Of a stretch of DNA of 32,278 nucleotides, positions 9,236 to 17,788 are shown in pieces. Position 1 is the stretch's first letter. Every line of letters begins with the position of its first letter. A model generated the notes under the pieces. It saw only the letters and a program-made list of their open reading frames with translations. It had not been told where the DNA came from and searched no databases. The position numbers and the translations under genes are program-made. This DNA is from Methanosarcinaceae archaeon (lineage in GTDB: Archaea; Halobacteriota; Methanosarcinia; Methanosarcinales; Methanosarcinaceae). The stretch spans positions 1 to 32,278 of the forward strand of contig JAFGCK010000061.1 of assembly GCA_016932675.1 (NCBI GenBank), written 5' to 3'.

Positions 9236-9832
9236 TTAAGGATTTATCGCATAAATACGGTATACTTCCACATTGATCATCTCTACTTCTTTCCTGTGGA
9301 ATCTGAACGTCCTTTTCAGTGGAAAGCCCGTTGTATACCAGTCAGTTATCCTGGCATCTCCTATGAACTTCCGGATAAAATCATGGCTCCCACAATTATG
9401 TATCGAGTACACCACATCACTGGTCCTCAATGCACTTAAAAGGAACGGTCGGTCATTGCCCCTGGCCTGGGCACCGAAGGGGGGGTTCATTACAACGGTA
9501 TGGGCATGCCCCTGCACCCCGGAAATATCGCAATGCAGAAACTCCACATCCACCCCCGTCCTTTCCGCGTTCCTCCTGGCGATCTCAAGAGCCCTGTTGT
9601 CCAGGTCGAAGCCTGTTACCTTTTCAGCCCCGAGCAGTTTGGCCCCGATGGCAAGTATGCCTGTCCCGCAGCCAAGGTCAAAGACGGTGTTCTCCAGGTC
9701 ACCCTGCATATAGGCAAAGTGTAAAAGCTCTGCAGCCAGCACCGCGGGAGTGGTGTACTGTTCAAGGGCGGCGCTGGGGGAATCAAAACCCTCCACCTGT
9801 TCAAGCAGGATCTCGAGTTTGCGCTGTTTCAC
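9236..9832 (-). CDS. METTL5-like SAM-dependent RNA methyltransferase
   Basis: The 198-residue class I methyltransferase has the SAM motif DLGCGTG at 52-58, an acidic strand-2 end (GFDLDN, about 75-80) and the catalytic NPPF at 116-119, which is typical of adenine-N6 or guanine-N2 methylation. Overall it matches the archaeal METTL5-like family, whose eukaryotic member makes m6A in small-subunit rRNA with Trm112; the same target here is an inference. It starts with GTG directly after the TGA of dph2 (no spacing), and AGGTGA four bases before supports that start. It is the last gene of the hpt-dph2 operon. Confidence 0.85.
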   Translation of the reverse strand: MKQRKLEILLEQVEGFDSPSAALEQYTTPAVLAAELLHFAYMQGDLENTVFDLGCGTGILAIGAKLLGAEKVTGFDLDNRALEIARRNAERTGVDVEFLHCDISGVQGHAHTVVMNPPFGAQARGNDRPFLLSALRTSDVVYSIHNCGSHDFIRKFIGDARITDWYTTGFPLKRTFRFHRKEVEMINVEVYRIYAINP

Positions 9833-10825
9833 TCACTCACCTGTTATCTCATCAAAGACAAGGTTCTCCCACTGCTTCTCGCCCAGCACGATCTCAAATT
9901 CCTGCGGAGTGAGCATGGGTGCATTGAACCTGCCCACCTCGTCTATCGCAAGCCTGGGGCAGGCGGTGTTCACAAAGGCATCGACCTTGAACTGCAGCAG
10001 CTGGTCAGGGGTCACAAGGTCCATGAAAAGTATGTGGGCCTGCTTTTCGTGCTTTATGGCCAGAGCCTTAAGTTCCCCTGCAAGTTCCATCCTCTCCTGT
10101 CCCGGCTTTGAGGATACGACTATCCCGAAGGTGTTCGCATCCAGGGACTTTGCTATAACGGCACTCCTCTGCCGGAGTATTCGTGAAGGATCGACCTCTC
10201 GCAGCTCATTGACAAAGGGATCTGCCACAAGCACCCTCTTCCCCGTGGAAAGCGAGACGCCAAGCGGGTGGAATTCCCCGCTGCCGATGTAGAGATACTC
10301 GTCACATTCCTCACTGCGTGCCACGGAAAAGTTGCACCCCAGCACCTGTCCGGGATATGCGATCTTGCTGTCACCCATGCCGATAACACACTCCTTTCCG
10401 CCGGATTCCAGGATACCACAGGCATCCTCCAGTTTGTGCACGTGCTGGACAGTGGTGATAAGGCCTATCCTGTGCCCTTTAAGCTGCGTAGCAGCCTGTC
10501 TGACAACCTCGCTGATATCGGCATTGGAGCGGGCCTCAATGAAATAGACCTTGCTCACGAGTGGACTGTCATCAAGCTGAGCATGCCCGAAATGAAAGAG
10601 GAGGTCCACCCTGCCCAGCAGGGTCAGATCAAGGTCGCATGCACCAAAACACGGATCTCCTGAGATGATGACACAGGCCCCGGTCTCATCTTCGATGCGT
10701 TTTGCAATGGCAGGCGATCTGCGTTTGAAGCCTTCCGGCAACTGCAGCCCTACAAGTCCTGCATCACAGTCCCTGATTATAGATACGATGCGTCCGACCT
10801 GAAAATCAAAACTTTGTCCTTCCAT
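9833..10825 (-). CDS. dph2: Diphthamide biosynthesis enzyme Dph2
   Basis: Dph2 is a 4Fe-4S enzyme with unusual SAM chemistry that transfers the 3-amino-3-carboxypropyl group to the target histidine of elongation factor aEF-2, the first step of diphthamide synthesis. Counting from ATG 10825 (MEGQSFDF), the three cluster cysteines fall at C59, C164 and C289, essentially the positions known in the Pyrococcus enzyme. This supports the chosen start over an upstream ATG at 10858 that would overlap hpt. GAGGG precedes the ATG, and hpt ends one base before. Length is 330 residues, normal for the archaeal homodimer. Confidence 0.93.
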   Translation of the reverse strand: MEGQSFDFQVGRIVSIIRDCDAGLVGLQLPEGFKRRSPAIAKRIEDETGACVIISGDPCFGACDLDLTLLGRVDLLFHFGHAQLDDSPLVSKVYFIEARSNADISEVVRQAATQLKGHRIGLITTVQHVHKLEDACGILESGGKECVIGMGDSKIAYPGQVLGCNFSVARSEECDEYLYIGSGEFHPLGVSLSTGKRVLVADPFVNELREVDPSRILRQRSAVIAKSLDANTFGIVVSSKPGQERMELAGELKALAIKHEKQAHILFMDLVTPDQLLQFKVDAFVNTACPRLAIDEVGRFNAPMLTPQEFEIVLGEKQWENLVFDEITGE

Positions 10826-10826
10826 G

Positions 10827-11381
10827 TCAGCCCTCGATAAAAACGCCATTCTCATCAACGCTTATGCGCACAAGGGTCTTGATATCAAAACCCAGCTCAC
10901 GCATCCGTGTAACCCCTTCGCCTCTCTCGATCACGATAAGCGTATCGCAGACAATAACACCCGCATCCTGCAGGGCAGGGATCAGTGCCATGAGAGTGCC
11001 TCCGGTACTGATCACATCGTCCACTATCAGCACACGGTCACCTTTTTTAAGCGCATTTATATAGAGTTCACCCTTGGAATAACCGGTCTGCTGGGACAGG
11101 ATGATCTCACCATCCAGCCCATATTTACGTTTACGTATGATGGTAAAAGGGATGCCCGATCTCATGGACAGGGCCGTGGCAAGCGGGATGCCCATGGACT
11201 CGATGGCGATTATCCTGTCAACGTCCATATCGGCTATTTCCATGATATGCTCGGTGATCTCCTCCAGCAGTCCCGGCTCAAGGAAAGGGATACCATCGGA
11301 TACGGGGTGGATGAAATAGTGATACTCGCCCCTGCGGACAATGGGAGCGTTCAGTAATGATCTGTGAAGTTTCTCAAGCAT
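10827..11381 (-). CDS. hpt: Archaeal hypoxanthine phosphoribosyltransferase
   Basis: The 184-residue PRTase carries the PRPP-binding motif [13 protein letters not shown] at about 117-129 and an N-terminal purine-recognition part resembling the archaeal Hpt/APRT-like family. It should salvage hypoxanthine (and perhaps guanine) with PRPP to form nucleotides. There is no Shine-Dalgarno site, but TTTATATA (11405-11412) is centred about 27 nt before the ATG, so the transcript is probably leaderless. dph2 follows after a single base, placing purine salvage, diphthamide synthesis and the METTL5-like enzyme in one operon. Confidence 0.9.
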   Translation of the reverse strand: MLEKLHRSLLNAPIVRRGEYHYFIHPVSDGIPFLEPGLLEEITEHIMEIADMDVDRIIAIESMGIPLATALSMRSGIPFTIIRKRKYGLDGEIILSQQTGYSKGELYINALKKGDRVLIVDDVISTGGTLMALIPALQDAGVIVCDTLIVIERGEGVTRMRELGFDIKTLVRISVDENGVFIEG

Positions 11382-11798
11382 ATCTATGGCTTAATATCTG
11401 ACCTTATATAAAGAGGGTCCTATCTTGCATGAAATTGGAGTTCATTGTTCTTGTTAAGGTTATCCGGGTTCTGCAGAAATCCTTTTTATATAGCCAATTC
11501 AAAGGCACTAAGACCCTAAGTTAATGTTCACGGCACTCTTGCGTTTCTATTAGCTCTACTAAAAATCATTGACAGACAAAGAAGAATGTAGCCCCCGCCG
11601 CAGGCGGCACGTTCCTTCGCTACCGTGCTAAAGACTGTAGAATAATTCAGTGATTGAAAATTGCTGACTTCAAAGTTGCAATTAGCAGGATTTCTACAAA
11701 GCCTATTGTTCAATTATTTTTGTATCGGTATCGGTATCGGTCAATTTTAGAGTTAACCGATAATAAGCTGTCAGCTTTATATATCTGCTCCCACCCTG
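11382..11798. other. Intergenic region with hairpins, possible element remnant
   Basis: No supported gene is present. The region contains a second TATA-like block (TTTTTATATAG, 11483-11493) and a locally GC-rich patch (11588-11630) with CCGCC-GCA-GGCGG and GCACG/CGTGC inverted repeats. It also has three copies of GTATCG at 11722-11740 and AAGCTG/CAGCTT at the 3' side of the ATPase gene. The 61-codon minus-strand frame over the GC-rich patch looks like non-coding sequence. A degenerate transposon end or small RNA would fit; neither is proven. Confidence 0.35.
11405..11412 (-). promoter_or_regulatory. TATA box of the hpt operon
   Basis: TTTATATA on the minus strand is centred about 27 nt before the hpt ATG, the standard archaeal TATA-to-start distance. 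Transcription would start at or next to the start codon. Confidence 0.6.
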
Positions 11799-13058
11799 TC
11801 AGTTTTCCAATAACCATTTCCAGACAGGTTTGACAATGATCATTCTTTTGTCTTGCAGAACAATTTCCTCTTCAGTATCTTCTGTCAATATCATGCCTTC
11901 TTTCAATCCATACATATCCATCGCTTCCTTAAGACCCTCTGTCTCTCTTTTTCGAATACCGGGGTCTTCAAGGTCCTGAGTCACCTGTATTGCCTCACGT
12001 ATTTCATAACCGTCCCTTATGACAAAATCGCACTCTTTCCTATCCTTATGGAAGTAGACCTGGACGTTCCTTCTTTTCAAAGCCAGAAACACGATATTTT
12101 CCAGCATGCTTCCACGGTTTTCAGAAAAACGGAAGGAGATATTGTTCACAAGACCGTTATCTATGAAGTAAACCTTTTTGTTGGAATATATCTGTTTCTT
12201 CAATGACGGAGAATATCTAGGCACTGTAAAGATAAGGAAACTGTTTTCGAAGTAATTCAGATATTCCTTGACTGTCGTCGCGTTTGACAGGCCAAGCATT
12301 TTCCTGAGAGAATTGAAACTGAACTCGCGCCCGATATTGGATGCGAGATAATGGATCAGATCCTTAAGTGTTTTCACATCAGGCAGATTATATCTGGCGA
12401 TCACATCCCGATATATTATGCTTTCGTAAAGCGACTTAAGATAATCAGTATTTCCATACATGAGATATTCAGGGATGCCTCCGGCTATAAGATACTCATT
12501 GAAATGTTTTTTTATTATCGAACGTGGCTCTGTAAGATAGAAGTCATCTTTACTAACGGAAATATTGCTGAATCTGAGATATTCCCTGAAAGAGAACGGA
12601 TAAAGTGTGTATGACAGATGTCTCCCTGTTAGACGGCTTCCAAGTTCCCGGCTCAGCATGGAAGCATTCGATCCTGTAATGTAGACCTTATTCCTGTTGT
12701 CGTGCATACGTCTTACAAAAGTCTCCCATTTATCTATATTCTGGATCTCGTCAAAGAAAAATGTATGCTGCAAACCATATAATTCAATATAGATCTCATG
12801 TACTTTCTGAAAATCATCAATATTGAACCCGATCAGGCGTTCATCGTCAAAATTCAGGTAATATCGATTCTCTTTATTGATCCTTCTTATCTGCTGCAGC
12901 AAAGTAGATTTGCCACAACGACGTATCCCATTGATTATAATTATAAAGGGATTTTCACCGGATCCTTTTATCTTATTGAAAATATCCCTCTCAATGAATT
13001 CTTCCCCGGGGATCGAATTCTGAGATATGACTGCCTTTTTAAGGGTTTCAGTATCCAT
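11799..13058 (-). CDS. AAA-family ATPase with DUF4143 domain
   Basis: From ATG 13058 the protein has 419 residues. Its N-terminal AAA_14-type ATPase has Walker A GIRRCGKST (about 44-52), Walker B TFFFDEIQN (about 99-107), an ITGSNA sensor and LTGRH. The C-terminal DUF4143 part (about 210-395) carries the nuclease-like CDFVIRDG stretch. These proteins are abundant, patchily distributed and of unknown role in archaea and bacteria. A longer reading from ATG 13082 is possible, but TATAAATG (13080-13087) overlaps that codon and lies about 26 nt before 13058, which suggests a leaderless start at 13058. The gene is A/T-richer than its neighbours and isolated, so it is probably accessory and transferred. 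Confidence 0.85.
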   Translation of the reverse strand: MDTETLKKAVISQNSIPGEEFIERDIFNKIKGSGENPFIIIINGIRRCGKSTLLQQIRRINKENRYYLNFDDERLIGFNIDDFQKVHEIYIELYGLQHTFFFDEIQNIDKWETFVRRMHDNRNKVYITGSNASMLSRELGSRLTGRHLSYTLYPFSFREYLRFSNISVSKDDFYLTEPRSIIKKHFNEYLIAGGIPEYLMYGNTDYLKSLYESIIYRDVIARYNLPDVKTLKDLIHYLASNIGREFSFNSLRKMLGLSNATTVKEYLNYFENSFLIFTVPRYSPSLKKQIYSNKKVYFIDNGLVNNISFRFSENRGSMLENIVFLALKRRNVQVYFHKDRKECDFVIRDGYEIREAIQVTQDLEDPGIRKRETEGLKEAMDMYGLKEGMILTEDTEEEIVLQDKRMIIVKPVWKWLLEN

Positions 13059-13079
13059 GTGATTATATGGATACTTTAT

Positions 13080-13087
13080 CATTTATA
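13080..13087 (-). promoter_or_regulatory. TATA box of the DUF4143 ATPase gene
   Basis: TATAAATG on the minus strand is centred about 26 nt before ATG 13058 and would drive a leaderless transcript. Confidence 0.5.
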
Positions 13088-13304
13088 GCTATTTTCATTG
13101 GCAATGATAATAAAGCACATCTATTATAATTATCAATGAAAATTCTCTGAATGGTACCATTTTTGATCGTTTTTCGACTTAAATACAATATTTTAGGCTT
13201 TTGATCAACTTATCCACCATTCCGAAAATATTTCATTCTGTAACATCACAGACTATTAAGGTATTGGATATATTGAAAGATTGCCGAAAAGAAAAAGATT
13301 CGAG

Positions 13305-13442
13305 ATGCCTCTGAACACCATCGGGTACATGGTCGTGATACTCCTGCTGATCATAGTGATCCTCATGATGACAACGAGATCGGCCGACGGGCTCTTCGGA
13401 CTGGTAGACGAGAAGATCACCGACCCGGCAGAGAAGAACTAA
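13305..13442 (+). CDS. Small single-span membrane protein (45 aa)
   Basis: A plus-strand frame of 45 codons starts at ATG 13305 and ends with TAA. It encodes MPLNTIGYMVV followed by a strongly hydrophobic helix (about residues 6-23, ILLLIIVILMM) and a charged tail with DGLFGLVDEKITDPAEKN. Third positions are G/C-rich, unlike the surrounding A/T-rich DNA, as expected for coding sequence. An in-frame TTG at 13281 would add the basic leader PKRKRFE. GGATATATTG (13266-13275) could be a TATA element. Orientation is opposite to both flanking genes. The function is unknown, and the protein may be an accessory subunit of a membrane complex. Confidence 0.6.
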   Translation: MPLNTIGYMVVILLLIIVILMMTTRSADGLFGLVDEKITDPAEKN

Positions 13443-13546
13443 TGCCAGATAAAATGCTATAGCTGTTGTAATGATTTTTTAAAGAGACTTTTGAGGGTGG
13501 CAGATCGTACCTGAAAGCTTTTTTGCCGGAGGATTTCAGAATATCC

Positions 13547-15094
13547 CTATGCAAAGGCGGTCTTTGAGTTCCTCTCCTCACAGATGGCGGAATAGATATC
13601 CTCCCTGCTGAGCGAGCCCGGGTGATAGTAGCTGCCGTTGCCCTGCATGGCCATCTCATGGCAGAGCTTCGAGCCACTTTTGCTTATGTCAATGATCAGG
13701 ACATTGATATGGTGCTGTGACAACTGCCTGCAGACCTGCATGACCTCCCTTCTTATATTTCCGCCCAGGTGCAAAGCGCAGTTAGCGGTCCCGTCCGTCA
13801 CAAGGATCATTATGGGGACTGCTGACGGCTCCTTCTTGAGCTCTCTGAGGAGAGTGTCCAGGCCTGTGAGCATGCCCGATGCCAGGGGTGTTGTGCCCCC
13901 GAAGGGAACTTTCTCAAGGTAGCGCTTGGCAGCCTCCACCGATGAGGTGAAAGGGAGCACCAGCTCTGCAGACCTGCCGCAGTAGGTCACCAGGGATACC
14001 CTATCACGCTTCTGGTAGGCGTCCTTGAGCAGGGCAACTACCACATCCGTTGTTATACGTATCTTCTCACGGTCGTCCATGGAACCCGAGGTATCAAAGA
14101 CGATGTTTATCAGGCTGGAGATGCGCCGTCGGCGCACCTTCTCCCTTATGTCGCTCTTTTTTATATCGATCTTCCCGTCCCTTGCACGGAAGGCAGCCGC
14201 ACGCACCGTCGGTGCAATGGCAATGTCCGTGACCTTCTCCCCGGGCATCCTGAACCTTACATAGCGGCCGCGCTTGCTTTTGGTCAGCACCTCCGCACGC
14301 CTGCCGGATTTGAGTCTCCCGGAGGCAAGCCTCTTCTTCTGGGAATTCCTGGCAAACTCGTTGAGTATCTTTCCCACCACACGGTCATCCTGCCTTTCCC
14401 TGAACGGCTTCCCGGAAACACCGGGCAGAAGGCCTTCCTCCAGACCCTGAGCTAAAGGATACTTATCTTCTTTATCTCCCCCTCCGGGGATGTACTCCCT
14501 GGGAGTAAGCTCCACAACGACTTCGGCATCATTGCCAGTGGCAGCTTCGGCCATGAAAAAGACAGGATCGTCCTCTATCCTCATCATATCAGCATCTTCG
14601 CGTGATGATGACAGCGGAGAAGACCTCTCTGCAGGAGAACATCTCCCGATGACGCAATCAAACTCATTCTCTGTGGTTACTTCAATAGTTCCATCGAAAG
14701 GAAGGGACCCATCCCCTGACGGTTCATCTGTCAGGGCAGATCCCGGACCTTCAGAAGAAGCATGAATTGATGAAGAAGAAGAAGCCTCTTTCCCGAATAC
14801 AGGGTCACAGCCATCCCTGCCTTCCAGGAACGGCCTGAAGAAAAGGACGGGGTCTGCCTGCAGGTGATCAGAATCGGCTATGAAGTAAACGGCACCTATC
14901 TCGGCAGGTCTTAGCTGTCCGATATTGGAATCAAGCAGGCCGTATAGCGTATCAGTATCTGCTTTGGAGATCCCAGATACCGAAGTCCGGGGGATGCGCA
15001 GGCCAAGCACCGGTCCGCCTATGTGCATCACCCGGATATCATAGTTCCTCGACAGGTTCCTGCGCAGGCGCCGGGCAGTCTCTTCATCGCTCAT
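13547..15094 (-). CDS. ChlD/BchD-like chelatase subunit with VWA domain
   Basis: The 515-residue protein ends in a von Willebrand A domain with the MIDAS motif DTSGS at 334-338 and a later TDGTANC stretch. Ahead of it is a basic linker (about 240-330). The first ~100 residues are an unassigned domain and 100-235 is low-complexity and acidic. Unlike BchD of photosynthetic bacteria it lacks a degenerate AAA domain. With the ChlI-like ATPase just upstream it should form the motor of a CobN-type metal chelatase. In methanogens that reaction may be cobalt insertion into a corrinoid precursor, but no CobN large subunit is in this window, so the substrate is inferred. The start ATG follows GGTGGGG closely. 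Confidence 0.82.
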   Translation of the reverse strand: MSDEETARRLRRNLSRNYDIRVMHIGGPVLGLRIPRTSVSGISKADTDTLYGLLDSNIGQLRPAEIGAVYFIADSDHLQADPVLFFRPFLEGRDGCDPVFGKEASSSSSIHASSEGPGSALTDEPSGDGSLPFDGTIEVTTENEFDCVIGRCSPAERSSPLSSSREDADMMRIEDDPVFFMAEAATGNDAEVVVELTPREYIPGGGDKEDKYPLAQGLEEGLLPGVSGKPFRERQDDRVVGKILNEFARNSQKKRLASGRLKSGRRAEVLTKSKRGRYVRFRMPGEKVTDIAIAPTVRAAAFRARDGKIDIKKSDIREKVRRRRISSLINIVFDTSGSMDDREKIRITTDVVVALLKDAYQKRDRVSLVTYCGRSAELVLPFTSSVEAAKRYLEKVPFGGTTPLASGMLTGLDTLLRELKKEPSAVPIMILVTDGTANCALHLGGNIRREVMQVCRQLSQHHINVLIIDISKSGSKLCHEMAMQGNGSYYHPGSLSREDIYSAICEERNSKTAFA

Positions 15095-15108
15095 TCCCCA
15101 CCTTACCT

Positions 15109-16230
15109 TCAGACAGCGCCCTCGACAACGGCACGCAGCTGATCTGCGCTGAACTCCTCCTCCTCGAAGGGCTTCTTGCGCATCCTGTGTGGCAGTACCA
15201 TTTCAGCGGCCTCGATGATATCATCGTTTGTGATACGCTCCCTGCCCTCATAGGCTGCGTTGGTGCGGGCCGCACGCTCGATCATGATATCTGCGCGGTG
15301 GCCGTCCACTTTGAAGGCAATGCATATCCGGGCAATGGTGCGCAGGTTATCCCTGGTGGTGCCCACCCCAGGGAGCAGCTGGATCGCTTTTATTATCTTT
15401 GAACGCAGCTTTTCCTGCTCACTCTCGAACTCCCTGATGAATTGCCAGGGATCATCATTGAACCTGTTCCTCCTCTCGACTATCTCGATACGCTGCTCCA
15501 CGTCATAGATTCCCGTGACCTCCACCTGCAGGGCGATCCTGTCCAGCAGCTGCGGCCTCAGTTCACCTTCCTCCGGGTTCATACTGCCAACTATGATGAA
15601 GTTTGAGGGATGGCTCACACTCACACCCTCACGCTCGACGGTGTTGACACCCATTGCCGCCGCATCAAGCAGCGCATCGACCACGAAATCATCAAGCAGG
15701 TTGATCTCGTCAACATAGAGGATACCCCGGTTGGCCTGTGCAAGTATGCCGGGATCGAATGCCTGGATGCCCTGGCGTACCGCTTTTTCAATATCAAGGC
15801 TGCCCACTACCCTGTCCTCGGTGGCGCCTACCGGCAGGTCCACCACCTTCATCTGGCGCTTCTGGACCCTCAGGTTACCGTTCATTCTCTTTTCCGTACA
15901 TTCCCAGCAGAATTTCCCGGGGTCGGATGGATCACAGTTGAACCTGCAACCTTCCACCACCTCTATTTCAGGCAGTACTTCCGCCAGTCCCCTTATAGCC
16001 GTTGATTTGGCGGTTCCTTTCTGACCGCGTATAAGCACCCCTCCAATGGACGGGTTGATGGTGTTCAGTATCAGGGCCCTGAGCATCTGTTCCTGGCCTA
16101 CGATAGCGGATACGGGATACAGCACCCTTTCCGTTCTCGTGGCCGCCCTTACTATCTCCTCCGGTAATATGGCAGGAGTTTCTGTTTCCTTTGGGACCTC
16201 CTTAATCGTCCCGCTGATGTTCAAGCTCAT
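15109..16230 (-). CDS. ChlI/BchI-like AAA+ chelatase ATPase
   Basis: The 373-residue AAA+ ATPase carries Walker [11 protein letters not shown] (about 68-77), Walker [11 protein letters not shown] (about 170-180), the MoxR/ChlI-type sensor [17 protein letters not shown] and the C-terminal helical lid. A Cys-rich insert (CRFNCDPS...CWEC, about 97-114) is characteristic of this archaeal group and may hold a metal. ChlI rings work with ChlD and a large catalytic subunit to insert Mg or Co into tetrapyrroles. GGAG five bases before the ATG supports the start. The ChlD gene follows after 14 nt, so the two are co-transcribed. Confidence 0.88.
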   Translation of the reverse strand: MSLNISGTIKEVPKETETPAILPEEIVRAATRTERVLYPVSAIVGQEQMLRALILNTINPSIGGVLIRGQKGTAKSTAIRGLAEVLPEIEVVEGCRFNCDPSDPGKFCWECTEKRMNGNLRVQKRQMKVVDLPVGATEDRVVGSLDIEKAVRQGIQAFDPGILAQANRGILYVDEINLLDDFVVDALLDAAAMGVNTVEREGVSVSHPSNFIIVGSMNPEEGELRPQLLDRIALQVEVTGIYDVEQRIEIVERRNRFNDDPWQFIREFESEQEKLRSKIIKAIQLLPGVGTTRDNLRTIARICIAFKVDGHRADIMIERAARTNAAYEGRERITNDDIIEAAEMVLPHRMRKKPFEEEEFSADQLRAVVEGAV

Positions 16231-16275
16231 ATTATCTCCATCATGAACATAGAATCCCTTTTTATGTGATCGTAA

Positions 16276-16683
16276 TTACAGGTACCTCAGTATTATTGCC
16301 GATATCAGTGCCATAAAGAGCAATACAAGCCCCACGGCGAACAGCCCGAAAAGGATCTTCCTGTGTACCTTCTTTTCCTCATTCTTCGAAAGTCCGTTAA
16401 GTTCGTACAATGCATATATCATGGATAACAGGAAGGTCATTGATGACAACAGCAGAAGCGAGCCTGCCACGACAATATATTCGGCCGTCCATGTCAGGGC
16501 CTCTGCGGTCAGAAGATCGATAAAGAAGTCCTTACCGTTCCTCTCGTATGCAGAGGTGATCCACATCATCGTATATGCTATCTCTGCAGCACTGAGAATA
16601 ACAGAACTTATAGCAGTTGCCAGAAGAGTGATCATTGTCCCTATGTCAGGGATCTTCAGGTCGATTTTCCATTCATCACCCAC
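16276..16683 (-). CDS. Hypothetical membrane protein (3 TM segments)
   Basis: The 135-residue protein has a short polar N-terminus, hydrophobic segments at about 14-42, 66-92 and 107-132, and a charged loop NEEKKVHRK between the last two. It begins with GTG, preceded by AGGTGA four bases before. It ends 45 nt before chlI on the same strand and might be transcribed with the chelatase genes. No family is recognised. A membrane anchor or small transporter component is conceivable, but nothing in the sequence decides it. Confidence 0.6.
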   Translation of the reverse strand: MGDEWKIDLKIPDIGTMITLLATAISSVILSAAEIAYTMMWITSAYERNGKDFFIDLLTAEALTWTAEYIVVAGSLLLLSSMTFLLSMIYALYELNGLSKNEEKKVHRKILFGLFAVGLVLLFMALISAIILRYL

Positions 16684-16846
16684 ATTTTCACCTTGATGTT
16701 TTTATAAAATGATTTTAAGATAGTTTTCAATTACAATTGCAAGTATTTAGTAATTAAAATAATAAAAACATATTTATTGGAGAAACTGTCAGAGTCAGGG
16801 AAAGGAACCTTAACCAATCGAAAGGGCCAGTCACTGAAAGAGCCGG

Positions 16847-17731
16847 TCACTTTTCCCTGACAAGACGAAAACCGGAGTTATAGTAACCGTTTTCCGGATG
16901 GCCGCTTCTACGACAGGCACAACCAAGGTACCAGGGAGTACTGTCCCAGCTCCCACCGCGTAAAACCCTTTTGATGTTAAGGTCCATTTGCAGCTTAGCA
17001 CCGGCAGATGCACCAACACCGGGATCTATCGTTTCAAAAGCACTGCCATTATCCGGCGTGCCCAGATAGGATCCATGCCAGATATCCTGACACCATTCAT
17101 GCACATTTCCATGCATATCATACAGACCCCGGGGATTCGCTTTCTTCTGGCCGGCCGGATGAGTCCGGTCTTCCGGCTGATCAGCATTATATGGATCTGT
17201 ATCATACCATGCATAGTCATCCAGACAGGACTCGCTGTCACCAAAGAAGTAAAACGTAGTGGTGCCAGCCCTGCAGGCATACTCCCATTCGGATACGGAA
17301 GGAAGCCGATACTTATCAGTGTCTTCCATTTCGTTCAGCCTTTTAACAAACTCCCGGACATCATTCCATGAGACCTGCTCTACGGGATTGCTGCCACCAT
17401 CAAAATAAGAAGGGTTGAAGCCCATTACCTTAAACCACTGCTCCTGTGTCACCTCATACTTGCCAGGGTAAAATGGCCTGCCAATAGTTACACTGTGAAC
17501 CGGTCTGCTCCAGCTGGATCCGGCTCCCATCATGAACTCACCTGCCGTGATCTCAACAAAATCCATGCCTATGGAATTGGTGTGATCAACACGGGCGGCG
17601 ATCCCGGGAGAAGCATCAACAGGAGGATTGACAAACTCAGTTAGCTCCGGCACACCAAACCACAAAGCAAAGGCTGACAAAAACAGCGAGATCAGGATCA
17701 TATTAGCTTTTCCGGATCTATTTTTGCCCAT
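16847..17731 (-). CDS. SUMF1/FGE-sulfatase-domain protein, membrane-anchored
   Basis: The 294-residue protein has a signal or anchor helix (about 9-30) followed by a full SUMF1 domain. Hallmarks are EVTQEQWFKVMGFNPSYF, NPVEQVSWNDVREF, YRLPSVSEWEYACRAGT, GNVHEWCQDIW and the final RVLRGGSWD and SGFRLV blocks. True formylglycine-generating enzymes activate sulfatases using two cysteines five residues apart in the last block; here that block reads WYLGCACRRSG, so the first of the two is missing. It is more likely one of the many SUMF1-fold proteins acting outside the cell as binding or modifying proteins. No sulfatase gene is nearby. Confidence 0.85.
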   Translation of the reverse strand: MGKNRSGKANMILISLFLSAFALWFGVPELTEFVNPPVDASPGIAARVDHTNSIGMDFVEITAGEFMMGAGSSWSRPVHSVTIGRPFYPGKYEVTQEQWFKVMGFNPSYFDGGSNPVEQVSWNDVREFVKRLNEMEDTDKYRLPSVSEWEYACRAGTTTFYFFGDSESCLDDYAWYDTDPYNADQPEDRTHPAGQKKANPRGLYDMHGNVHEWCQDIWHGSYLGTPDNGSAFETIDPGVGASAGAKLQMDLNIKRVLRGGSWDSTPWYLGCACRRSGHPENGYYNSGFRLVREK

Positions 17732-17788
17732 CCTGTTCCAAAAAGAAGGGACTGGATAAATAATTTATGGATATGGGCCGGAGAGGTG

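Noticed and set aside
11528-11713. 61-codon minus-strand frame in the hpt/ATPase gap
   Set aside because: It runs through GC-rich hairpins and low-complexity sequence; it looks like non-coding DNA.
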